Shown here in pieces: positions 1 to 5,043 of a DNA stretch of 9,222 nucleotides. The number at the start of each line of letters is the position of its first letter. Within the stretch, counting starts at the first letter, position 1. The stretch covers positions 1 through 9,222 of the forward strand of contig JAEWYQ010000066.1 of the NCBI GenBank assembly GCA_023395555.1. Reading direction: 5' to 3'. This DNA is from Bacillota bacterium (GTDB lineage Bacteria; Bacillota; Clostridia; Lachnospirales; Lachnospiraceae). The position numbers and the translations under genes are program-made. The notes beneath the pieces were generated by a model that was not told where the DNA came from, searched no databases, and worked only from the letters and a program-made list of their open reading frames with translations.

Positions 1-384
1 CGGCGGCCCCCCCGTATGTCGCCCCCCCACACCGCTTTGTTATTGCAAGAGTTATCAGGCGAATAGAAACTGTCGATAGGGGAACGACAATAACATCACA
101 TTGATATAATAGGTATGATTTGATGAGGGTCGGTGTAAAAAAGCATGATATTATCCTGCGAGAACAATCTACCGCTATGAATATGGCAATGGAATGGTAT
201 CCCGCTATAGTATTAGCGAAAAGGATGACATTCCCGTGAACAGGCAGTGAATAAGTCCTGTAAATGGAAGATATCTGTTGGTGAAAATCAGTTCACTGAT
301 ACCATTGCGGATGCATCGGATAAAAAATACATGAAATTGAAACAGATGATAGGGAACGAGGTATCAGTGTTCAATCCATACCTT
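1..384. other. Gene-free left flank with two C7 tracts
   Basis: No intact gene is visible. The first 30 bases carry two runs of seven C (7-13 and 22-28), separated by eight bases. A TGTCG/CGACA inverted repeat (71-75 and 85-89) precedes an extended -10-like TGATATAAT (102-110) that has no good -35. The rest contains short frame fragments, listed separately as a possible gene remnant. The flank ends at the terminator of the leftward permease gene. Confidence 0.5.
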
Positions 385-408
385 AAAAATACCCCCCGGA
401 ACCGATGA
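149..408 (+). pseudogene. Possible decayed gene fragment (unrecognised)
   Basis: Two overlapping plus-strand frames have protein-like composition but no proper start. The first is open from 149 to the TGA at 247-249 and includes TIYRYEYGNGMVSRYSISEK. The second is open from 229 to the TGA at 406-408 and includes KWKISVGENQFTDTIADASD, then KKYMKLKQMIGNEVSVFNPY. One frameshift near 229-247 would join them into a segment of about 80 residues with mixed hydrophilic composition. No ribosome site precedes either frame and the second runs into the terminator hairpin. I do not recognise the family. It could be the C-terminal remnant of a lost gene or simply chance open frame; the evidence is weak. 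Confidence 0.2.
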
Positions 409-434
409 TATTCGATGCCGGAGGGTGTATTTTT
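385..434 (-). terminator. Rho-independent terminator of the uracil permease gene
   Basis: An imperfect inverted repeat pairs 385-399 (AAAAATACCCCCCGG) with 418-434 (CCGGAGGGTGTATTTTT). Read on the minus strand, it lies about 35 bases beyond the permease stop codon and ends in a T run after a GC-rich stem. The A/T symmetry means it could also stop rightward transcription entering from the left edge. Confidence 0.8.
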
Positions 435-468
435 GTATTAAGGAAAGAAATCTGTTTGATCTGCAGCC

Positions 469-1842
469 TTAATCATTGGAAGGAGCTTCGTTCTTTTCTC
501 CAATGGAGAGGAGAAGATTTAATACGATACCTGCAACAGCTGCGGTTGCCAGAGCAGGGAACTGATTTCCAAACATGGGTATCATTCCGTTTTTAAAGCC
601 AAAGTTGCCACCAAGACCGATGATTAAAATAATAGCAATGACGGCAAGGTTCTTGGATTTAAACATGTCCACTTTACGGTCCATCATAATGGTAATACCC
701 TGTGCGGCGATTACACCGAAGAGATAAACGGAAAGACCGCCGATTACCGCTGTAGGAATGGAGTACACCACATTAATCAGGGGAGTGAAGCAGGAGATAA
801 CCATGGTGATGCAGGCGGCAGTGATGAGAACCGGGATGGAGAATACCTTGGAGATCGCCATGGTGCTGATGTTCTCGCCGTAGTTGGTTCCTGCAGGTCC
901 GCCGATCATACCGGATACGATATCGCCGATACCATCACCCACCAGGTTTAATCCCAGCTTGTCCGCGATGTTAAATTTCTTTCCTGACTTCATCTTTTTA
1001 GCCAGATCATTTACATAGATATCCAGCTGGTATACATGTGCAGTGGATTCCGGAATGGTTGCAATTGCAATTGGCATAATCGCGCCCACCGCAGCCCAGG
1101 TAGGCTTGGGAAGAGTGAAGATAGGAAGGCTGAAGATGCTGTCGGTCTCAATGGTATTGAAGTTTACAAAAGGGATTCCGGTGATCAGGCCGATCACCAC
1201 CGCAGCAGCATATCCTGTCAAAAGACCAAAAAGAATAGGCAACTGACTCAGCTTGCCCTTCAGGTATACGGAATATGCAATTGTGGAAACAAGGGTAATA
1301 ATGGAGATAACCCAAGCCATGTTCTGTGCCAGCACTGACTGAATCTCGTCAACCTTGGGGAAACTAGAGGCATTGCCCATTGCATTGGCTGCAAGGGATA
1401 ATCCGATAATCATTGCGATACTGCCGGTAACTGTAGGAGGAAGAATCTTGTCGATGGTGTTTTTACCGGTACGCTGGATAATGAGGCCGGCGGCAATGGA
1501 TACAAAACCTGACATTACGATACCGAACTGTGCAACGGCGATTCTGTCGTTCAAGCTATAACCTGCAAATTGCTCCGCTGCCATAATGGAAGAGATAGCG
1601 GTAATGTAGGAGAAGCTGGAACCGTAATAAAGGGGAATCTTTTTGCCAGTAATTAAGATAAAGCAAAGAGTGGCTAAGCCGCTGGCAAAGATGGTTGTTG
1701 ATACGTGGAAGTTGGTGAGCAGTGCAACAAGAACGGTTGCAGGAAACATTACAACGATCTGCTGCAATGCAAATAAGATGAGTTCCACGATCGGGGGTCT
1801 TTCATCCGGCAAATAGCCGATGGGTTGATTCTTTGATGCCAT
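469..1842 (-). CDS. uraA: NCS2-family uracil permease (uracil/xanthine permease family)
   Basis: This inner-membrane transporter of the nucleobase:cation symporter-2 (SLC23/UraA) family probably imports uracil with protons for pyrimidine salvage. The protein is 457 aa, normal for the family, and strongly hydrophobic throughout. Family landmarks are visible: the TM1 segment with QQ at residues 27-28; P-E-S-T-A-H-V in TM8, with E265 and H269 spaced like the uracil-contacting E241/H245 of E. coli UraA; and GTNYGENIS in TM10, with E323 matching UraA E290. The Y-G-E-N form favours uracil over xanthine or urate, but specificity is inferred. The start at 1842 is chosen because AGGAGG (1854-1859) lies 11 bases upstream; a longer reading from 1881 has no such site and adds a polar tail. 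The gene is monocistronic, with its own promoter and terminator, and is divergent from the deacetylase gene. No PyrR-binding motif or riboswitch was recognised in the leader of about 77 bases. Confidence 0.93.
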   Translation of the reverse strand: MASKNQPIGYLPDERPPIVELILFALQQIVVMFPATVLVALLTNFHVSTTIFASGLATLCFILITGKKIPLYYGSSFSYITAISSIMAAEQFAGYSLNDRIAVAQFGIVMSGFVSIAAGLIIQRTGKNTIDKILPPTVTGSIAMIIGLSLAANAMGNASSFPKVDEIQSVLAQNMAWVISIITLVSTIAYSVYLKGKLSQLPILFGLLTGYAAAVVIGLITGIPFVNFNTIETDSIFSLPIFTLPKPTWAAVGAIMPIAIATIPESTAHVYQLDIYVNDLAKKMKSGKKFNIADKLGLNLVGDGIGDIVSGMIGGPAGTNYGENISTMAISKVFSIPVLITAACITMVISCFTPLINVVYSIPTAVIGGLSVYLFGVIAAQGITIMMDRKVDMFKSKNLAVIAIILIIGLGGNFGFKNGMIPMFGNQFPALATAAVAGIVLNLLLSIGEKNEAPSND

Positions 1843-1925
1843 AATACTTATTACCTCCTGGGATTTTTTATATTTAACCATATTTTTTGACTTTTGTAAA
1901 GATGGAATCGTCGCAATCGTGCGAG

Positions 1926-1954
1926 ATATTAAAAAAATATAAGAAACATGTCAA
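1926..1954 (-). promoter_or_regulatory. Promoter of the uracil permease gene
   Basis: On the minus strand TTGACA (1954-1949) is followed after exactly 17 bases by TAATAT (1931-1926), a near-consensus sigma-A promoter. Transcription would start near 1919, giving a leader of about 77 bases. A direct repeat of AATCGT (1906-1911 and 1915-1920, nine bases apart) overlaps the expected start site and could bind a regulator. Confidence 0.75.
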
Positions 1955-1961
1955 AAACGGA

Positions 1962-1989
1962 TGGAATTTGAGGTGGTGTGTGGTATAAT
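1962..1989 (+). promoter_or_regulatory. Extended -10 promoter of the deacetylase gene
   Basis: TGGTATAAT (1981-1989) is a perfect extended -10 element. The -35 position, 16 bases upstream (TGGAAT, 1962-1967), is poor, which suits an extended -10 promoter. Transcription would start near 1996. It lies only a few bases from the -35 of the leftward permease promoter, so the two promoters are back to back and may influence each other. Confidence 0.6.
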
Positions 1990-1995
1990 GTCCAC

Positions 1996-2154
1996 GATGA
2001 GCAAATTAACCTGTGATGGCTGGGGGATCGATCAAGCTTGCTTAAATCAATCTTCCGGACGTCATGGATAAGTGCAACGTGAACGAAAGGGCGCGGTCCT
2101 TAAATTCCTAATCTGTGGATGTGCCAGCAAACAACAAATTTAGGAGGAGTGGAT
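1996..2154 (+). promoter_or_regulatory. Possibly structured 5' leader of the deacetylase gene
   Basis: This 159-base leader is long for a single gene and contains several pairable segments. A hairpin spans 2022-2056 (GAT/ATC, GAT/ATC and AAG/CTT blocks above a G-rich base). GGAC (2057-2060) can pair with GTCC (2096-2099), and GCTGG (2019-2023) can pair with CCAGC (2124-2128). TCCTAA (2106-2111) can pair with TTAGGA (2140-2145), which would cover part of the ribosome site AGGAGG (2142-2147). I could not match it to a known riboswitch or T-box consensus. Hand-found pairings of this size can arise by chance. Confidence 0.3.
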
Positions 2155-2994
2155 ATGTCCAGTATATTTATGAGATTTCCCGGAGAAAAGAGAAAAGCGC
2201 TGACCTTTAGCTATGATGACGGAGTGGAGCAGGATATCCGGTTGATTTCTATCATGAAGGAATTTGGATTAAAGGGAACCTTTAATTTAAACAGCGGCCG
2301 TTATGCAAAGGAAGGAACCGTATATGCGGAGGGAACGATTCACCGCAGGCTTTCCAAAAGCCAGGCGTATGATCTGTACAGCGCCAGCGGTATGGAAGTG
2401 GCGGTTCACAGCTTTACCCATCCCTTCCTGGAACAGCTGCCTTCCAACCTGTGCATAATGGAAATTGTAAAGGACAGAGAGCATTTGGAAGAAGAGTTCG
2501 GAAGAATTATCCGAGGAATGGCATATCCGTTCGGAACCTACAATGATGATGTGGTGGAGTGTCTTAGGCGAGCGGGTATTGTATATGCAAGAACAGTAAA
2601 AACCACGGGGAATTTTTCGATACCGGAGGATTGGCTCAGAATGGAAACAACCTGTCATCATAATGACAGCCGGCTGATGGAGCTGGCGCATCAGTTCATA
2701 GAGGGGGCACCGGAGAGAGCGCCCTGGCTTTTCAGCGTATGGGGGCACAGCTATGAATTCGAGAGTGACGGGAATTGGGAGGTTTTTGAGCAGTTTGCAG
2801 AATGTACCGGAAGAAAAGAGGATATCTGGTATGCTTCCAATATTGAGATCTTTGAATATGTGGAAGCATATCGTAATTTGATCTTCAGTATGGACGGAAC
2901 CATGGTGCATAATCCTGCCGCAATCCCCCTTTATTTTCAGAAGGAGCAGAATATATTCTGTGCGGAGCCGGGAAAAACAGCGATTGTAAAATAA
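2155..2994 (+). CDS. Polysaccharide deacetylase-family protein (NodB/CE4 fold), cytoplasmic
   Basis: This metal-dependent carbohydrate N- or O-deacetylase of the NodB homology fold has 279 aa. Visible motifs are TFSYDDG (D21-D22, the catalytic base and metal-ligand aspartates), HSFTH (H85 and H89, metal ligands), AYPFG (residues 123-127, motif 3 with the usual Arg missing) and VWGHS (H198, in the place of the C-terminal catalytic His motif). There is no signal peptide or membrane segment, so it should act in the cytoplasm, unlike classical peptidoglycan or chitin deacetylases. The start at 2155 is set by AGGAGG (2142-2147), seven bases upstream; an ATG at 2119 has no ribosome site. The gene stands alone, divergent from the permease and convergent with the acetylesterase. 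The substrate cannot be read from the sequence. It may be an imported acetylated oligosaccharide, given the neighbouring esterase. Confidence 0.87.
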   Translation: MSSIFMRFPGEKRKALTFSYDDGVEQDIRLISIMKEFGLKGTFNLNSGRYAKEGTVYAEGTIHRRLSKSQAYDLYSASGMEVAVHSFTHPFLEQLPSNLCIMEIVKDREHLEEEFGRIIRGMAYPFGTYNDDVVECLRRAGIVYARTVKTTGNFSIPEDWLRMETTCHHNDSRLMELAHQFIEGAPERAPWLFSVWGHSYEFESDGNWEVFEQFAECTGRKEDIWYASNIEIFEYVEAYRNLIFSMDGTMVHNPAAIPLYFQKEQNIFCAEPGKTAIVK

Positions 2995-3016
2995 TTGGGT
3001 ATAGAGTTTATAGAAT

Positions 3017-3083
3017 CAGGCTCTGTCAGAGCGATGACCGCTTGTGATGTATTTATTCAGCGGTGTTGAACTGGCGGAGCCTG
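3017..3083 (+). repeat. Long hairpin downstream of the deacetylase gene
   Basis: CAGGCTCTGTCAG (3017-3029) pairs along all 13 positions with CTGGCGGAGCCTG (3071-3083), including two G-U pairs that work only in plus-strand RNA. Inside it a second stem, ACCGCT (3037-3042) with AGCGGT (3059-3064), closes an A/T-rich loop. It begins 22 bases after the deacetylase stop. No T run follows, so it is not a classical terminator; it may stabilise the 3' end or be a dispersed repeat. Confidence 0.5.
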
Positions 3084-3098
3084 AGTGATTGTTATGAG

Positions 3099-3124
3099 CC
3101 GCATGATATACGTATGATATGCGG
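3099..3124. repeat. 26-bp quasi-palindrome in the convergent intergenic region
   Basis: CCGCAT (3099-3104) and ATGCGG (3119-3124) are inverted arms around a perfect central palindrome, ATACGTAT, with a GAT trinucleotide on each side in the same orientation. The symmetry suits a dimeric DNA-binding protein, but its position between two 3' ends argues against ordinary promoter control. The remainder, up to 3192, holds no gene and no clear terminator for the leftward esterase. Confidence 0.4.
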
Positions 3125-3192
3125 ATACTATGAATAGCTGTCACAAATAACTGCTGTGGTTGAGCCGCTGTTATGGCCTGGTTGCTGCAAGA

Positions 3193-4746
3193 TCAGGAGC
3201 CTGCAACGGTAATATTGTTTGTTCTGGAAATGTGCCTGCACCCGGTGGTGGCCTCCTCCAGCAATCGGGCATAGTCCACCGCCTGATCCCAATCAGCATA
3301 TTGCCTGGAAGGAAGTGCCAGTTCAGGAGCGATTACCGGATCGTATCTGCCGCTGTAGGCGAGTGCCAATAATTCCTTCCATTCCTCCCATAGAATAGGT
3401 CTGTTTGTATTGTTGTATTTTTCTAAATAATACCCATTCTGTTTTGCTGCAAGAAGTGCCGTCGATTCTTTGTCGGGAGATAGTTCAGTTCCTCCGGCCG
3501 ATGTTTTTGTTCCTTCTGAGGAAGATAACTCATATATTTCCCGAATGGGATTCCTGGCAAAATATTTACATGACTTTTGAGCGTAATCCAATGCTTCAGT
3601 TACGGTGATTTTACCGGACTTGCTGCTGTCCGGGCTTGCAGGCTGGGGAGGCGCCATCCATCCGCTGACCCGGGCGGGACTGAGGAGTGGACGGGAGGAT
3701 TCAGCAAAGAGGGGCCTCAAACCGGATAAATCGGAGCGGGTCATAACCTCCTGCCGAATGAGGTGCGCAACGGAACAGGCGCCATAATCATTGGTATGAG
3801 TGTAATCTCCCGGATAAAAGAAGGGTTTTGCTCCTTCCAGACCAAGCTCTTTGATCCAGTCCACGCTTACCTGATGTAAATCGATGCAGGGAACACCCGC
3901 CTGATTTGCCGCATCGATGGCGGCCTGGGCATAGTCCAGCAGCAGGTCGTTGTAAAGCCGGCTGCCGCAATTCCAGGTATTTCGTGCAAGGGGAGTAACC
4001 AGAACCGGCATAGCCCCTTTTTCCCGGACTTCCTGTATATAACGCAGCAGATTTTCATAATAACGGCCCCTTGGCAGGAGGGACGGCAGTTTTTGATCAT
4101 TATGTCCGAATTGTATTAACACATAGTCACCGGCTTTCAGGCCATCCTGTATAATGGAGTAGTATCCTCCTTCACGGAAGGTGTCCGTGGTGAGTCCGCT
4201 TCTGGCCAAATTCCGGAGGGCATATCCAGGGGAGAGAAGAGCGCCCAGCATCTGTCCCCAGCCGGCATAGGAAAGGCCGGGCTCGTATGGATAGGAGCAG
4301 CTCTGGTCGGTCACGGTGGAATCGCCGGCCAGCCATATAACCGGAGCTTCGGCCGAGTCAATTTGGATGGATATAATCTTCGCCCCTCCGCAAAAGGTAA
4401 GTACAATTTTATTGTTTTCCTGTCTTTTATTATTATGGGAAGCAATGATATCTCCCACAGACAGGGTGAAGGAAAGGCAGGTCTCTTCCTCGCTGCCGCA
4501 AACGGCATAAAGACGGCGCGGTCCGGCAAAGACATGACCTTGACCAAGAAGCCGTATTTTGACGGAATAGATACCGGGAGAAGCATCTGCCATAAAGATG
4601 GCAGGAGGCTCAGCAGCGGGCTCTAAGAGAAAGCCGCCATATAATTCTGGAAAATGCTTGCTGTCAGGAGGGAGTTCCTTCAGAAAGCCGGATTGTTTTT
4701 CGGGAATGTAAGCGGGGTATTGCTCATTATTAAAAGTATATAGCAT
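3193..4746 (-). CDS. SGNH/GDSL acetylesterase, rhamnogalacturonan acetylesterase-like (CE12 type)
   Basis: This 517-aa serine esterase probably removes acetyl groups from pectin-type or related oligosaccharides. The SGNH core spans about residues 135-335. Block I is GDSTVTDQ with nucleophile S143; Y-A-G-W-G-Q (160-165) is characteristic of CE12 enzymes; block II is ARSGLTTDTF; block III is FGHNDQ with N216; block V is GDYTHTND with D314 and H317. An N-terminal stretch of about 130 residues looks like a beta-rich accessory domain. A C-terminal extension of about 150 residues (370-517) is not part of the catalytic fold and is rich in W, Y and charged residues. There is no signal peptide, which suggests intracellular action on imported sugars. 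The start at 4746 is chosen because AAAGGAGA lies seven bases upstream; an upstream in-frame ATG at 4782 overlaps the promoter -10 and cannot be used. It is monocistronic and convergent with the deacetylase gene. Confidence 0.85.
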   Translation of the reverse strand: MLYTFNNEQYPAYIPEKQSGFLKELPPDSKHFPELYGGFLLEPAAEPPAIFMADASPGIYSVKIRLLGQGHVFAGPRRLYAVCGSEEETCLSFTLSVGDIIASHNNKRQENNKIVLTFCGGAKIISIQIDSAEAPVIWLAGDSTVTDQSCSYPYEPGLSYAGWGQMLGALLSPGYALRNLARSGLTTDTFREGGYYSIIQDGLKAGDYVLIQFGHNDQKLPSLLPRGRYYENLLRYIQEVREKGAMPVLVTPLARNTWNCGSRLYNDLLLDYAQAAIDAANQAGVPCIDLHQVSVDWIKELGLEGAKPFFYPGDYTHTNDYGACSVAHLIRQEVMTRSDLSGLRPLFAESSRPLLSPARVSGWMAPPQPASPDSSKSGKITVTEALDYAQKSCKYFARNPIREIYELSSSEGTKTSAGGTELSPDKESTALLAAKQNGYYLEKYNNTNRPILWEEWKELLALAYSGRYDPVIAPELALPSRQYADWDQAVDYARLLEEATTGCRHISRTNNITVAGS

Positions 4747-4780
4747 GGTATGGTCTCCTTTCGCTCTTCCTATGGCCATC

Positions 4781-4809
4781 ATTATACAAGCTCATATAAA
4801 AAAGAGCAA
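4781..4809 (-). promoter_or_regulatory. Promoter of the acetylesterase gene
   Basis: On the minus strand TTGCTC (4809-4804) and a perfect TATAAT (4786-4781) are separated by exactly 17 bases. The start would be near 4774, giving a short leader of about 28 bases. The -10 overlaps the ATG at 4782, which supports the downstream translation start at 4746. Confidence 0.75.
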
Positions 4810-4858
4810 TATAATTCAAGAGAACTTTAAATGCGGCTGCTTGGTATGAAACATGGAT

Positions 4859-4887
4859 TTGCCAGGAATAATAACACATGATATAAT
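4859..4887 (+). promoter_or_regulatory. Promoter P1 of the DUF4153 gene
   Basis: TTGCCA (4859-4864) and TATAAT (4882-4887) have a 17-base spacer, close to consensus. The expected start is near 4894, leaving a leader of about 150 bases that contains the GC-rich foldable segment and the 11-bp inverted repeat. The promoter is divergent from that of the acetylesterase gene. Confidence 0.7.
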
Positions 4888-4895
4888 GAAAGCGT
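4877..4895 (+). repeat. 19-bp direct repeat, copy 1 (contains the P1 -10)
   Basis: CATGATATAATGAAAGCGT recurs at 4983-5001 with one change (G to A at position 12). The unit includes a full TATAAT -10 box and the bases just downstream. Copy 1 has a good -35 in front of it; copy 2 does not. Confidence 0.75.
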
Positions 4896-4961
4896 AGCGA
4901 ACAGTGCGAGAAGGGCACCCGCACATCAAGCATGCTCGCGATCATGCGAACGGAGCCGGAG
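4896..4961 (+). repeat. GC-rich foldable segment between the repeat copies
   Basis: This segment is much richer in GC than the flanking intergenic DNA and has several nested pairings: GTGCG (4904-4908) with CGCAC (4920-4924), GCGAG (4906-4910) with CTCGC (4935-4939), and GCATG (4930-4934) with CATGC (4943-4947). It encodes no plausible protein. It resembles a dispersed intergenic repeat, but only a genome search could show that. Confidence 0.35.
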
Positions 4962-4988
4962 ATCATGAACATGTTCTATGTTCATGAT
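4962..4988. repeat. Perfect 11-bp inverted repeat before the DUF4153 gene
   Basis: ATCATGAACAT (4962-4972) and ATGTTCATGAT (4978-4988) are perfect inverted arms around the five-base loop GTTCT. The right arm overlaps the first base of the second TATAAT (4988-4993) and the start of repeat copy 2. It could be an operator for a dimeric regulator or a stem-loop in the leader of the P1 transcript. No T run follows, so it is not a normal terminator. Confidence 0.65.
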
Positions 4989-5001
4989 ATAATAAAAGCG
5001 T
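4983..5001 (+). repeat. 19-bp direct repeat, copy 2 (second -10-like box)
   Basis: CATGATATAATAAAAGCGT matches copy 1 at 18 of 19 positions, exactly 106 bases downstream. Its TATAAT (4988-4993) could be a second promoter P2, but the -35 position is occupied by the inverted repeat and has no consensus match. P2 would therefore need an activator, or it is a relic of duplication. Confidence 0.65.
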
Positions 5002-5043
5002 GAAGGAAAGCGAAAAGAGAAGAACGGACAGGAGGCAGGGAGA

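Noticed and set aside
1843..1881. Upstream in-frame ATG (1881) as start of the uracil permease
   Set aside because: It has no ribosome site and adds a polar 13-residue tail, whereas AGGAGG at 1854-1859 serves the ATG at 1842.
1843..1919. PyrR attenuator or purine riboswitch in the permease leader
   Set aside because: No PyrR-binding consensus, no terminator-antiterminator pair, and the leader is too short for a purine riboswitch plus expression platform.
2101..2135. Partial likeness to a thiamine pyrophosphate riboswitch (AATCTGTGGATGTGCCAGC)
   Set aside because: The required CUGAGA motif and the 5' helix are absent, the spacing does not fit, and the downstream gene is unrelated to thiamine.
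2119..2154. Upstream ATG (2119) as start of the deacetylase
   Set aside because: No ribosome site; the extension would be translated through the AGGAGG that serves the ATG at 2155.
2287..2910. 207-codon minus-strand open frame inside the deacetylase gene
   Set aside because: It has no ribosome site, shows no recognisable domain and lies fully opposite a gene with clear catalytic motifs.
3125..3192. Terminator for the leftward acetylesterase
   Set aside because: Only weak GC pairings were found, with no stem followed by a T run on the minus strand.
4747..4782. Upstream ATG (4782) as start of the acetylesterase
   Set aside because: It lies within the promoter -10, so the mRNA would begin after it; AAAGGAGA fits the ATG at 4746.
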